DNA from: Paraspadella gotoi
Taxonomy: Eukaryota > Chaetognatha
Assembly: GCA_051294375.1 (NCBI GenBank)
Contig: CM119263.1
Span: 10,562,703-10,626,702, forward strand
DNA: 64,000 bases
Direction: 5' to 3'
Shown: one piece after another, positions 1 to 13,102 of the stretch
Layout of the letters: every line of letters starts with the position of its first letter
Position numbering within the stretch: the stretch's first letter is position 1
Program-made: the position numbers and the translations under genes
Notes under the pieces: model-generated
What the model was told of the DNA's origin: nothing
Database searches by the model: none
What the model saw: only the letters and a program-made list of their open reading frames with translations

Positions 1-430
1 TTGAGTAATTGTTGCTTACATTGTCGTATCACGTGCCAATGCATTCGATTATTAGTTCTATTTAGTCTAAGCCAATATTTTGTAACAGAACAAAACTCAG
101 TATCTGTATTCTAGCATGAGCAAACACGAGTTCATAGTAAAATAGAAAGAGCACAATCTCTTTTAACTAAGTAACTAGTACGAAGAGTTAAATTAAAATT
201 AATTTAAAACATCAGTAAATAAGTTCTGACTGGAGAACTCGAGCTAAATATAATTCGCTTTTTGGTGGAAGCGTTTCGTGATTATTTAAAAACAATAAAT
301 AACACTTCAACAATGTTTCGGATCATGGGGTAAGGGGCACAGAAGCGATTTACAGTTTCAACGTACAGACCCGATTTGTTTTTGTGTGTGGGCAAGGGGC
401 CGGGGTGTGGGAGGGGAAGATGAAGGAGAG

Positions 431-3400
431 TCACTGAAAGGATTTTATCAACGAATGGTTGGAGTCGAAAATTCTGAGAATGAGAACGGCGACCAGATCG
501 TAATTCCAATGAAGAACCATCATCGTCGTCGCCAAGATAATCGTCATAATCAACCGCGGTCTGTCAAAGCGAAACGGAGAATTATTGTAGTCGGGCATTG
601 CCTAGGTTCACTCCGCCTATAAGCATGACTCTTTCAGTTGTGACCCGGTGGCTCATTGAGTAAAGCCATCAGCTCATGACCACTAGGTACCGGGTTCAAT
701 CCCAACCCTGCGGGAAGAGTGAGGACGGCCGTAAGCCGCCTTGGGGGCGTGGCAAACCCCCAAGCCTGGTAACAAGCCCAGGACCCGTTCCATGACTGCT
801 AGAGGGGGTTATAGAAGTTACGGATAGTCATCTTCTGCCCACTTAGCGCCTTATCCACATTATGATATTTTAAACATTAGTAATCATGATTCGCCAGATG
901 ATTTGGATTTTAATTTCCAATCTAATTTCACGTTGACGACTTACTTGGTCAGAATAAAGGGCGTGGCCAAATTGTAGACGGTGTTAATCAATAGAATGGC
1001 TAGTTGAATGAGACAGAGAACGACGTTGATTAGTTTAGGGTAAACGAATCCTTGGAGGTTGTCGGGGTTCGGCTGAAAATTAATATTTAATCTTAGTGAT
1101 CTTTCGAAAGATGGGGGAAATGTATATAAAATTCCCGTACCATGTAGATATCTTGTTGATTCTTCTCCATCTTTTCAACCTGAAAGTAAAAACATTCATT
1201 AAAAAAGGGGGGGGGGAAATGAGTTATCAAATTAACAAATCAATCACAAAATTTAAAACATGGGAAAAGCGATCAAATCAACCAATCAATCTAACAATAC
1301 AACTCAAAGAATCAAAGCAAATCAATCGATCCCATTCACCTTGTGCTCGCAAGCTTCCAACTTCTCGTGAAGATCCCGACTCCTTTCCTCGCTTCTGTAG
1401 TCGACGATCTGCACTTCCTCCTTCTTGGCCAGAACGATCAACTCTTGCTTCAGGTTAAGTAGTTCCGTGTGCTGCAGGTCAATCTGATCGTTCAACTGGT
1501 CCTCCAAACGCTTAAGGGAAATTGAAAAAGGGAATGGCGGTAGAACTAATTAGTTTTATAACAAGAGCTATTTGACGAATTAATTCCGTTCTCTACTATT
1601 TATTTAATCATCCTGTTTTGACATTAGACCTAGTTTTGTTTGTTGTTATTGTCTGTAGTCTGTTCAATTCGGAGTAAAACGAATTTAATATGAACATTCT
1701 TATTCATATTTGGCAACACGTTTTTCTCAAGTTAATTGTTAAATCATTTATTTTCGCTAAAACACCTGATATCTGTATTCGGCGCTCTTCATCTCATCGT
1801 CGTAGTGAAGCCTCAATTCTTCCAAGTCTTTTCGCGCCTTCTGCTGCTGCCGCAACATATCCTGCATCTGTCGTTCGTGGGCCTCTCGCATCTCCATGAC
1901 GTCGCTGCGTGCGCGATTGACGCTCGCACATAGTTCATTAAGCAGCCACGCCTCCTGCGCCGCCGTGCCCGGCGTCGTCGTCGTCGTCGCGCCGTTGACG
2001 AAAGAGAAATCCTGCGGCTCCGCTTTTCCGCGTCCACCGAGACTGTTGGAGTTGCTGCCGCCGCCGCCGCCGACGCTGCTGCTGCCGCCGCCGCCGTAAC
2101 TGCCGCCTGTGACAACGTCAGAGGCGGGCTCGGCGTCGGCGGCGCCGCTGCCGCTGTTAGCGTCTGAGGCGGCGGAGAGGTTGTCGTCGGAGACGAAGGT
2201 TCTGATGGTGGACGGAGAACAAATGAACAGAGGACAAATAAAGATTCAAAAGCGATAAATTTCGTCTACTTTAATATAATACTATTGTAATTGTTGTTCA
2301 TGTAATCTATACAATCTTTAATAATGTTATTCTACTGACTTGAGCTTCGACTGTGCGTCGCTGTCCCTGTCTACTTTCTTCACGGGCGATCCGACCAACG
2401 ACGTCGCTGGACTGTAGAAGAAACTCCGCCCAACGTTCGATTCTGCCTCCTCGATTTTTCTATAGGGAAATAAAAATAAATAAAATTAAAAATATCGTTC
2501 ATTAACGAAGTTAAAAACAGTCTATACCTTCTCGTTAGCTTCTAAAATATACCAAACAATTGAGGCGACTTACCACCACAATTAAACAAACGTTAATTTT
2601 TAAAGCGGAAGCACAGTGCGCCGAGCAATGCGCAGTGATTCACCTGAGGTATTTTTCGATGTTGGTTTGAGCTTTTTGAATTTTCACACTGTGGCTCAGA
2701 TTGCGTTTTTCGAAAATATTTTTTAGGATCGAAATTTGACTTTTGTCCGCTTTTTGCGACATTTGAAGAAATTCGTTGACGTTGGCTTTGGAATAAAAGG
2801 AAATAGAAACGGAAAATTTACCACCAGCTTTGAAGATAATTGAAGCAAAAAAAAAAAAGAAAGAAAGAAACAACAAAAATTTTATCTTAACTTAGTATTG
2901 TTATTTTAAACTGGAAATATATCTGCAAATATTTGTAAATTGCGTTGCAACAACGTTGATAGTCTTCGAAAGTTCCACCGAGATATATTTTTTAAAGGAC
3001 AAACGCTTTTCCAATGACAATGTTTTCGAGATACAACGCATTTATATCTTTCCATCGAACGCTTGACTCAACTTAAAAGAATAACAAAACCATTATCTAC
3101 AGATTGTTACAAGCTCACCATCTTTTTGCCTCTGCTCGTTGTCGATTTCTCTTTTCAAAATTTCGATCTTTTTTCGCCATTCTTCGACTTTCTGCCTCTG
3201 CTTTCCACCCTCGGGGCTCGTCCCGTCGTCTAAAGAGCCTTGGGGAAAAAAGGAGAACAAATCGATGCCATGTTAGGTCACGTGATGTCCAAGACAAATT
3301 GGTTTCAAGTGTCAAATGAGCTGGTAAAATATTTGTTGCTTGATTTCAATAAGGAAGTCCAAAGCGACAGGAGGTTAAGAAAGAAGAAATGAGCAGAGGT

Positions 3401-6400
3401 CATCAACTGTCATCTTGACGAAAGACTCACTCGAATTGGCCGACATGTTGGAGACGGACTTGGTCGTCTTTAGAGGACTCCTGGGTCTCACCAGCCCATC
3501 CTTGAAGAAGTCACTGGTGATTCTGAGAAGATAGGGGTGGGGCGGTAGGGGTACTGTAAATACGTAATGTTAAGAAAAAAGGGGGTCAGAAAAAAATTCA
3601 AATGAAATTCAGTTCAAATTTCTATTGAATTAATATTTTAAAAATAGTAGTAGTCAATTTTAAGATAGTTCCATGGAAATCCGGTTTTTTTTTTTGTTTT
3701 TTTGTTTTTTTTAATTTTAAGATTTTTTTAATCAATACGCAGAGCAAACGAAATCAACTTGAAAATTGAGTAAGACGCGAGGCATGAAAAAGCAAAAAAA
3801 ATGGAGTGACGTCGAAGCTGGTTCTCGGATTATAAAAGGCAATGTAACAATGTAAGGCATTGTAAGTTGGTCTGAAAAATAGAGACCTAAACCTTTAGGC
3901 TTAAGAGGTTTTGTGTTTGACGTCATTGATTCATAACATCGGCAATAAAATGACATTTTAAATTTGATAAAAACAAATGGAAAGAGATTATTCACACATT
4001 TATATATGTTTGGTTGTTAACTGGATGACTTTTTTAAACGTAGTAGTTTTAACGGAAAAACGACTAGAGACTCGGTTACGAGAGTATTAAAATTAAACTT
4101 GTTCAGTGTAAAAAAAGAAGAGAAAACAAAGGAACCAGTGGTCCAACTGGTCATCACCGTTTCCCAGATTTTGTCGGCTCCTCTTCGAAACTCTCCTAGA
4201 GGAAGGGCAGGGAAACAATTCTTTGCTGGCTTTTGTATCGGCGTTTTTACTTTGTGGTTTCTTGTTTATATTTAACTTTTTATAAATCATTCAACAGAAA
4301 TTGTTAGGTGAATATGGTTACGTTTGACATTTTACATTACTTAACTAAGTTAACCTTTTACTAACTCCCTCGTCTTCTTCTCATTTTCCTCACCCTCCCT
4401 ACCGCGTTCTCTGTTTTCTCTTCCACCAAAAAGAATTTGATTTTCGGCGTTCGTTCGCTCTTCCTCTTTCGGTTCGTCTTTTCGTCTTCGTCGTCGTCGT
4501 TTTCGCCGTCGTTTTTGTCGCCGTCGTCGTCATTCTTGACGAGGCGCCGAAAAAATATCGGCGAACACGAGAGAGAGCGCCGCTTGTCGACGCCGAGGAG
4601 ACCGAGAATCGGCGCCGCGACGCCGCGTTTCGTAGATCGAGCGTCAACGACGCCGTCGAGGCCGCGTTTGAGGCCGCCGCCGACCGAAAATGAGTGGGCG
4701 GCGCCGTCTAGCGTCACGACGGGAGGTCGGCGTTGAACGGCGCCGGAATTTACGACGCCATCCACGGTAGACGCCATTAGCCTTTTTTTTAAAGTGACGA
4801 AAAATTGGACAGGGGGGGGAAAAGTAATGGTGGGGAACAAGACCAACAAATGGAAATTGATGGGGAAAGAAGAGGAGAGAAAGAGGAAAGCAGGGGAGAG
4901 GAAAGGAGGGCAGAGGAAGGGAGGGCAGAGTAAACGGAGAGCAGAGTAAACGGAGAGAGAAGGTGAGGCTTTTTTAGAGGAGTTGGTAGCAGTGATTTTT
5001 GTTTTGAAAGAGAACCAGAGCAAAGTCTACTTTTTTAGCGATAAAAAAAAAGATTGTTCACAGCTTGATCCCGCGTGTTTGTGAATTTTCAATCTTACGA
5101 CGACTGGGACGACAAGGACAAAGACGACGAGAGGCAGAACGTTAAAGTTAATACGTTGACAATGACGGTCGAAAGATAATGACCCACTTTCAATGATAAT
5201 TTGTGTTTTGAGGGGAATAAGAAAAATATTTTATGCTGGGGAACAGAAAAAAGTCGAAGATTTAGGGAAGTGAAATAAGAAAAAAAGCGATCGTTAAAAA
5301 ATTCGTGCTTCTTGAAATTTGTTTACCCAAAAAAATCTCTGAAGTTGCAAAAACAATTCGGATTACGATTGTAAATATTTTTTGGGGTTTTTATAACATG
5401 CGGTAAATTATCGTTTCAGAAAAAAAAATCTTGAAATTTTAAAATTGAACAGTTGTTTACGTATTATCAGCATAAGGATATTTAAGAATTAGCATATTAA
5501 AAGATTTCAAGGTTTGCGAAAGAAACGTCAGATTTTTTGTGAAATCTAAATGCTCAATATTTTTAGGGCTTTATTTTAACTATAAATAAGGAAAAAAAAT
5601 TGGTTTTCATCAATTGTACCTACCTACCATTAATAACTATTACCGACCGTAGCCTGTCCAAAGCCAGGGGAAAGATAGCTTATTTATTAAATGAATACAC
5701 AATTTCATATTTAAATACTTTATTTCTGAACTTTTTCATATATATATGATATATTTAGTTATTTACTACTACTTCGGTTGAAACGTTCATATTTGAGGTC
5801 GTATGATTTAATATAACGTCTTACGATATAAATTTAAGATTCAAAATTCTCTTACTCTAAACGCGGAAACAGATTGGCGGATCTAGCTATGGTGTGGGGG
5901 CGTGGCCTAGACGACAGATCCTCGATGCGCATCCCATGCGACGCGTAGAATCGACGCTCTTCTTCGTCGAGGTTGGCGGCGCCGGAAGACCCCTGAGAAG
6001 GTGGTCGAGATAAAAGAAGGTTAGAAGACGTTTTGCATTACGTTTTTTTATATTTATAATCGCCAAACCAAATTGATGTAAACCTGTTAAATACTATAAT
6101 TTTTTAGTATTTTTAGTTTGTTTTCTTATTATTGTATTATGATTTTCTTATACTTAGTTTTTAAAAAAAAATAAATTCAAACAATGTTTTCGACATTTTT
6201 CCAATGCACCTCAAAAGCGGGTGACGAAGTCTTTGTCGGCGACTCCGACTTTGACGCCGTCGTAGTCTTCTCTTTTTCGTCCGTCGACGCCGCGACGTCA
6301 AGGTAGGACGCCACGGCGCCGCCCGATCGTTTCCGCGCGCGAAAGACGCCCGACAGCCATCCGGTGTTGCTGACAGACCGGGGGCTCTTTTGCTTGGCCC

Positions 6401-6614
6401 CGGCGTCGAGTCGAGAGAGGTCTTCCAGGGTACGAGATCGGCGCCGGTCGGTGAGGCGGCGCGGAAGCGGCGTCAAGGTCGACGGGCGAAGGGAAGGGAG
6501 AGGAGGAGGAGGAGGAGGAGGCGACGGTGGAGGCGGAGGCGGAGGCGGAGGCGCGACCGGGGTCAAAGGCGAAGGCTTCATTCGAGACGGCGTCCAAGTC
6601 GGGGACAGGTGCAT
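431..6614 (-). CDS. TMCC: TMCC-family transmembrane and coiled-coil protein (10 exons, about 626 aa)
   Basis: Exons, read right to left: 6210-6614, 5856-5992, 3431-3522, 3119-3238, 2644-2785, 2340-2459, 1766-2201, 1340-1510, 945-1072, 431-560. All junctions are AG/GT and phase-closed, giving 626 codons plus TGA. Seen: a proline-rich N terminus (about residues 15-45); a first coiled coil (about 224-320) carrying the segment NVNEFLQMSQKADKSQ; an acidic Ser/Gly linker starting TFVSDDNL; a second coiled coil with RLEDQLNDQIDLQHTELLNL; then two hydrophobic segments (about 553-573 and 585-605). This order and these motifs are those of TMCC1/2/3, ER membrane proteins that dimerise through the coiled coils and act at ER-endosome contact sites in vertebrates. 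Length fits the family (about 480-710 aa). The ATG at 6614 is the first in its exon; an upstream or alternative first exon is possible, since the vertebrate genes use several. Role in this animal is inferred. Confidence 0.9.
640..850 (+). mobile_element. tRNA-derived SINE
   Basis: This block lies inside the last TMCC intron. It has an A-box-like TGGCTCATTG at 649-658 and a good RNA polymerase III B box GGTTCAATCC at 693-702. A tRNA-unrelated body follows, with a GC-rich stem (about 720-780) and then AT-rich sequence. The spacing (about 44 bases) suits a tRNA-like head. It is not a functional tRNA, because I cannot fold a full acceptor stem. The 3' end is approximate. Confidence 0.6.
4361..5023 (-). 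other. Open frame in TMCC intron, weak alternative first-exon candidate
   Basis: An open frame whose best internal ATG is at 4777 would encode a roughly 139-residue acidic/basic, low-complexity protein rich in D, K and R. It lies in the large intron between the second and third TMCC exons, where related genes place alternative first exons. The visible GT donors (for example GTAGGG and GTGAGG near 4390-4400) are not in the phase needed to join the exon at 3522. I do not recognise the protein, and the CG-rich trinucleotide composition may alone explain the open frame. Confidence 0.15.
5648..5710 (+). repeat. Dispersed repeat tail, diverged copy
   Basis: The stretch GCCTGTCCAAAG followed by GATAGCTTATTTATTAAATG matches the copies at 14464, 37523 and 63876. 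This copy is short and loses similarity after the TTATTAAATGAAT segment, before an ATTTCAT end. It lies in a TMCC intron. Confidence 0.6.
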
Positions 6615-6636
6615 GGCGTGAGTGGGTGTAAGGGGG

Positions 6637-6667
<31 letters not shown>

Positions 6668-9600
6668 CGAGTATATATTTTTTTCTTTTTATAGCACTTT
6701 ATCAGAGAGAATTTATTTGGTTTCGACGCATTAGGACTGATGCCATAATTGTCATCCATAAATTCCATCCCATTATTTATGTACATAATTGACGTAAGCA
6801 TGTCATTTCGCTTTCAGAATTTTCAACCGTCATATTTAGTGATTTACAATCATTTTCAGGTTTAGAACTGGCTTTTAAATTAAACTGGAGTTGTTTTATC
6901 AATCTTTCACTCTTCGGCATCCGTTTTTTAATTGGATTAAAATCCGGTTGACCCCGTTTTTTTTTTAAATTTAAACTTGACTCCAAACGAAATTTGAAGT
7001 GACGGACTCGGGAGTTTAAATGAATACGAACGCGAAAAAAAAAATGTAGGAAAAAAAAATGCCACGAATAATTCGCCGGAGAGACAACAGTTCTTTCAAA
7101 TAGTCGCCATAAATATCCTGATAACGAAAAAAAAAATTGGCATTTGCCAAAAAATAGAATCGGGGGGAAATAAATTTCTCACTTCATGACACAAGTGGAA
7201 AAAATTACAATTAAAAATTAGTATATCAAAAAGGGACACGAGTCGAACAGATAGTTACTATATAATCGGATTTATTCCAATTATCTATCGAGGGGCAAAG
7301 GTTCGAAGTGGATCAAAACCCTAAAAGAAGAAGTGAAAAAAAAAAATCGAACGAAGGCCGAGAAGAGGACGGAGCGAAAAACGTCGCGAAGGATGAGCGT
7401 AGAAAACTTCTAAGGCAGGAAACTTCTAAGGCAAGACAAATGCTGGAAACAATAGCATTAGCGATCTCTGAATGTGGGTACAATTTACGATTCACTCCGG
7501 TTTAACGCAGCCGAAAAAAAACTTCTTCGCCGCGAGACGAAGACCACAGAGTCACAGGGATATGAAGAAGATCACGGACGCTCACTACGGTTGAGAAGAA
7601 GAAAAAACTGGAAACGGGCCAGGCATAGCTGGAACGTGTTATTCAATTTGTAAAGAGAAATTAAAAAAAAAACCGTCGTATATTAAATAGATTATGTATG
7701 TAGAGGAAAAATTAGTAAAACTTGGGAGAGATCTGATTTTTGGATTATTTTAGTTTTTAAATTTGTATCCCAAAATATGTCGGAGAAGTCCTTTCGTTTT
7801 GTTGACGCAAAATAAATGGGATAAATTCAATAGTCGGCCGCGGGAAGATGGGATGTAAGATAAGAAAACGCAAAAGAAAAGCAATTAATTTCCCAGAACC
7901 AAACTTCTTTCACAGTTTATTTAATTTCTGACGTGAAAAATGTCTTTCGGATAAATTTAATATTTTTTTTTTTCTGGCTCGTTTTGGTTTCAGAATAGAA
8001 ATTCTTTCGTAAAATTATGTTCTCATTTTTATAGGCATTAGTATAAATGCTAGGTATAAATACTAGGTTATGGTGGACTAAAATCCACCAACCGTTCATC
8101 AGCGGCCATTGGTGCCGGAGGCAAGACATTCGCCTCCCAACCCAAAGGTCCGGGGTTCTAGCCCGGTGGTCGTCTGGCAGTTAAGAGGGACGGGGCGCTT
8201 AACTCGCCTGTAACACGGTGTTACAGCCTGATCCGAAGCTCAGGGACTGCTTATATTGAACGGTTCTGTCATTAACACTTATCAATAATTACTGTCTCTT
8301 CAAGGTTTTCCTTTGCGAAAAGGGATGTTTATTTCGAAGAATCTTTCATTTTAACAGTTTTTTTTAGTTTTTTTTTTCAATGTATCGAATAGAGTTGGTA
8401 CCGATTCACTCGTGATTCTTAACCCAAGTGGAATCGAGCTTCAATCTCTCCTCATCCTCAAGAGGATTTCTACTCGAGTCTTTTGACTAATCCAAGAAAA
8501 AGTGGGATCCCTTAATATCAAAATCAAAAGAGGGATGGAAAAAAGAAAGAAAAGAGATGAAAAAGATGAAGCGAATTTAAAAAAGAAATAAAAAAGTACA
8601 AAGAAAAGTAAAAAAGTAAAAAACTGTTTACGGTAGGAGTAGTAGAAAGAAAAAGAGAGGATGACAAGAGGGGAAAATGTATGAAAAAAAAAGAAGTTAT
8701 TTTTAATAAGGTTTTTTCAATTGATAATAAACATGGAAAATGAAGTAAATAAAAATTAAGGTGAAAAGTTTAAAAAGAAAAGGGAAAAAAAGTTTATATA
8801 ATATCAATTTAACGTTCAAGTGAAAAACCGAATCGTGGCTCATGTTCAGGACCCAAATTTTGAATTTTTGATGGCATCATCGGAAAAGATTCATCATTCA
8901 TGTCATGGAGTGAAAACTTGAACTAGAGAACGGCAAAGAAACCAAAATTCAGCAAGATTCCAAATTTAAGGGGTCTGTCATACAAGGTTTAATATATAAT
9001 TAAAATTTTCGCAATCCAAATGAAATAAAATCAAAGAATCGATGTATGTCTGAATAATGAATGTAGAACGGTAGAGCAGCTCTTGAAACCATAATATTTC
9101 GATGAACATCACGAGAAACTTGATTTTCCTTTAACATGATGACGTCATTACGATTTTATAAACATATTCGTGCAGAGTTTAAATCGAAGACAACATTGAT
9201 AAAGTTGATAGCTAAAAGGCAACTAATCATAACAAAAATAACGAGTGATGACGAATAAAAGCAACATCAACAAATTATACATAAATTGCGTTTTTACTCT
9301 TCTCCGTGCTTGAGTTTTATATTGAGCTCGAATTTATTTTCCACAGCGTCAACTTTTTCTTATCGCATAAATTAGTTTTTGAGCGTAATAAGTAATTCAT
9401 CAACAAACCAACAACCAAACTGCATTCTCTAAAGCAATCCATTACTTGCTCAATCAGTTCCTACATTACTCAATACTCACCTTTGTTTAAATCGTGTGAC
9501 GGATTCACCGCATCGTCATCGAATCAGCTATCCGAGGGTCCTTGATTTAAGTCACCTTGTCGAGTCTAACATTATGTTTATTTATTCTTTGTTTCGTTTC

Positions 9601-11440
9601 GCTGCTTTATTTTGTTGCAAACATCGAAAAAGCGATGTATTCTAGTAATAGTTACGGTCATTGCTTTTTTTTTTTTTTGCTTTTGTTTCGGAGGTCTGAT
9701 TGCTTTGCTCAATCCCAGATCATTTTGATATTTTGGTTGGGGATCGTTTCGGACCCAGAGGTCAAGCTTCTTCCCAGGCACAAAATGTTTATTGATTGTA
9801 AACGGCTATGGATGCAGGAATAAAGAAAAAAAAAAGGATGTGATAATTCGAGAATAAAAACCACGAACAAAAGAAAACCAAATTGGAGAAGAAGATAAAA
9901 AGATCGAACAAAAGGATTAAACACGACAGTGAGTCACAAGCAGCCCCATTCAGCTGAGGCTTTCTCTCTCTCGATCCTCGAAAAAAGCCTGCCAGGTTTT
10001 CCTCTCTGTGTGTTTGAATTTCTAATTCTATTCCATCTTGGCTTTGCTCTTTTGTTGAGAATTCGAAACTAAAGTTTTATGTTCTACAAGTCGAGGAAAA
10101 ACATTTCATGCGGTTGTACACGGATTTCAAATGGGAGTGAAATGAAAGGATCAAATACTGTAGCTAAATTATTTGTTATAGCAACTTCAGATTTTATACC
10201 CTGGTAAAAAAATCGCAGACGTTTTTTTTTTCTAACTCCCAGTAGTCCAGCTTGCTTACTTTCTTAGTTATGTACTCTTCAATTCCATGGTCGAATTTCA
10301 AAAAAGCAATATTTTTTGCATTTGAATAGTAACTATATTTTTAAGATATATTTTTATGAAAAAAAGTAAAATGTTTGAAAATTTTGGTTCATCTTCATCT
10401 TCATCTTGTCTGAGCAATCTGAATGTCAAAATATTTTTCACGACCACAATGAGAGCCTTTTTTATTTTATAATTTTTCTAGTTAAAACTTCTAGAAAATA
10501 AAAATTTCAGCGTTAAAAAAATGGTAAAAGGACAATGACCTGGCAAGAGCCTGTTGCCTAACTAAACCTTAAAATATTTTAATAAGAATTTTTTTGCATA
10601 CTCCCGAGACATTATACTAACTAATGAATGTAAAAGAATTTAAAATATTTGTGATGCCTCCGGTTACCCTAGGACGGTATCGCTTTGCCAAGGTAAAGGG
10701 AAGTTGTTAGGACGGTGGATGGAACGCAACGCCTGGGATGATGCGTTCACCTTCTGAGCCAATGGAATTGGATGAACGAGGATGGACGTGAGGCGGTGTG
10801 TATATACCGCTATAGTAGGCACTTATCTAATATCTATTGATAACAGCATTCGTCGCCTTTTGTGTTTGGTCTCAATGTACGATAATTTGCATATTGATTT
10901 AAAGACTCTTGGTTTATTTCAAAGTTTTTTTCAAGTCGGTAGTATATTTTTTTTTCAATGCTTTTAAGTCTTAGAGCTAAATAAATTAAGTGATATATAA
11001 GAATAATGAAATAGAGCATTTGAACACTGACGTTCTTTTTAATTTCTTTGATTTCATTTTCTGGGGGCCTGCGTTCGCGTTTACCCCTGAGTTTGGCAAT
11101 AATGAAAACATGACTAATAAAATCATGAGGAATTTCAGTCTGAAAAACCAATTCTATCCTATAAATGGCTTACGTTCATAAAGAATGCGCAAGTTAATTT
11201 GATGCCCATTTTCTGTTGTAAATATCTTTTGTTTTTCCAGAAAAGAAGTTCTCGCGGAGACCTCTCTCGATCGACGTCCGAACCCATCTCGAAACAAATT
11301 CTTCTGTCCGCAGAGAGTTCATGACCGACTGTTTCAGCTTGAAACGTCTCGTCTCTTTAGCTTCTATTTAGAAATTGTTTAATATGAAAAATTCATTCTA
11401 CTCTTTTATAATTAATCAATATTCATTCCAAAGTAAACTA
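6615..11440. other. Intergenic, no gene recognised
   Basis: This is AT-rich sequence between the TMCC start and the next plus-strand gene. Apart from the SINE at 8095-8290 I see only short open frames with low-complexity or unremarkable translations (for example near 6777-6986 on minus and 7308-7505 on plus). A short (GA)n tract at 6638-6668 abuts the first TMCC exon. Unrecognised upstream non-coding exons of either neighbour could lie here. Confidence 0.5.
8095..8290 (+). mobile_element. tRNA-derived SINE, second family
   Basis: A tRNA-like head has a B box GGTTCTAGCC at 8154-8163 flanked by complementary CCGG/CCGG T-stem bases. An anticodon-arm-like segment with CCTCCCAA sits upstream (about 8131-8142). 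The unrelated body contains a CTGTAACACGGTGTTACAG hairpin (8210-8228), then a diverse tail. The body differs from the SINE at 640-850, so this looks like another family. Ends are approximate. Confidence 0.6.
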
Positions 11441-11496
11441 AACTAATGAACGTTTTCCAGAACTTATTTTACTGTATACGCAAAAGGGAAAAAGTG

Positions 11497-13040
11497 ATGG
11501 AGGACCAAGACGACTCTCAGACTCGTCTTCGCGTCGGTCTCACCATCCTCGCCGGCGTCTATGACAAACAGTGCGTCCTCCACCGACTGCGCGGGACGCC
11601 GCATCTCGTGAAGCAAATCTTCGAACTGGCCACCAACGAAATACGGTGGAAGTGTCACATTAAAGTAGGCTGTCACTCTCTACTTGCAACAATTTTTTTT
11701 TAAGAATTATCTTCGCAGAACGAAAGAACATATTAATTGTATCCTATATAGCTTGCGAACGACGACATCGACCGTCAGAGACTCCAACTCGTGAGAGAAG
11801 CCCGACGCCAGTCGGAGTTGCCCAACGACGACGACTCCTTTCTCTTCTTCACTGAGGTTTTCGACAAGGAGGAATACGACGAGCCTCTCGAGTTTCCCGA
11901 TCCCAGCGACATTAACATTAACATGATGCCTTTCATACTGAAGAGTCGCTTCGAAGACTGTCAACTTCCCGACTACTTGAAACCCTACTGGCCTCTGATT
12001 CACTACTGCAGCTCGAGAGAGTCGGAGAAGTATCACGGAAGCTGGTTCTCCAAAAAAGAATCGGAATACGGAAAAGTTTGCTACTTAACGATACAGGAGG
12101 GCCAGGTCGAGGCGGGAACGTCGCAACGACGACCCGGGCTGCACACGGACTGTCCGGGAAAAGTCAAGATCAAGGGTTCAGGCGTCTCAGGTCTGTTGGA
12201 TATGCCAAAGACGGGTCGACGAATTTTTATAAAAATACCAATTAAAACAAAAACTTAGTATAAGACAATTCGTAGTGCGTCTTTTATTTTTATTTGCCAA
12301 TATTTGGACTAAAAATGAAATATGCACTTGTAAAATCCAGTACGAATTGCCTTATACTAAACTACTATATCCACTCTCCAGTGCATATGATGTCTCTTCA
12401 ACAACTAAAACAAAAGCGACCGACGACCATGACCTTTGGCCAATCTACCAGCCGATCGATTTAAGGAAGAGTTGGATAATGGTTACTTCTCTTAATTATT
12501 AATATTGCATAATTCTATGCAGGGGAGGCGAGATGGGTGGACCCCCTCGCCTCAGTGGAGCGGCCCGGGCCCCAGGGGGGCCCGGGAGGGCCCCTGAGAA
12601 GAGAGAAAAAAAGAAGGAAAGAGAAAAGGCAAAAAGTCGGTAATCGAAAACTAAAATTATGGAGAGGGGTGGGGGCCCGGCCAGGGGGTCAGTGGAGGGG
12701 CCCGCCATTTCTTTCGGCCCCCCTGATTCTATCTTCTGGACCATCATTCGCAGAATCGAGGACCAAAGGTTCGGGTTGTTCCCATCGCTACCTTTCTCAC
12801 CCGTGGGGATTCGGCGGAGCGCACCTCGTTCCTGCTCGAGACGAAGATAAAGAAGAACGATACAGCTATCGCTGGAGTCACGAGGTTGAAGAGAGAGAGA
12901 GAGAGAGAGGAGCAGAGAGAGAGAGAGAGGAGAGAGAGAGGAGAGAGAAGAGAAGAGAGAGAGTGAAACATAAAGACAGAAGTGGCGAAAGATTGGTTGA
13001 GAATACATCGAGAGAGAGAGAGAGAGAGAGCGAAACATAC

Positions 13041-13102
<62 letters not shown>

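Noticed and set aside
640-720. Possible functional tRNA gene
   Set aside because: A and B boxes are present but no complete cloverleaf with a paired acceptor stem was found, so a SINE head is the better call.
6363-6734. Arg-rich and Gly-rich plus-strand open frames opposite the first TMCC exon
   Set aside because: Antisense shadows of the proline-rich coding exon with CG-rich codons.
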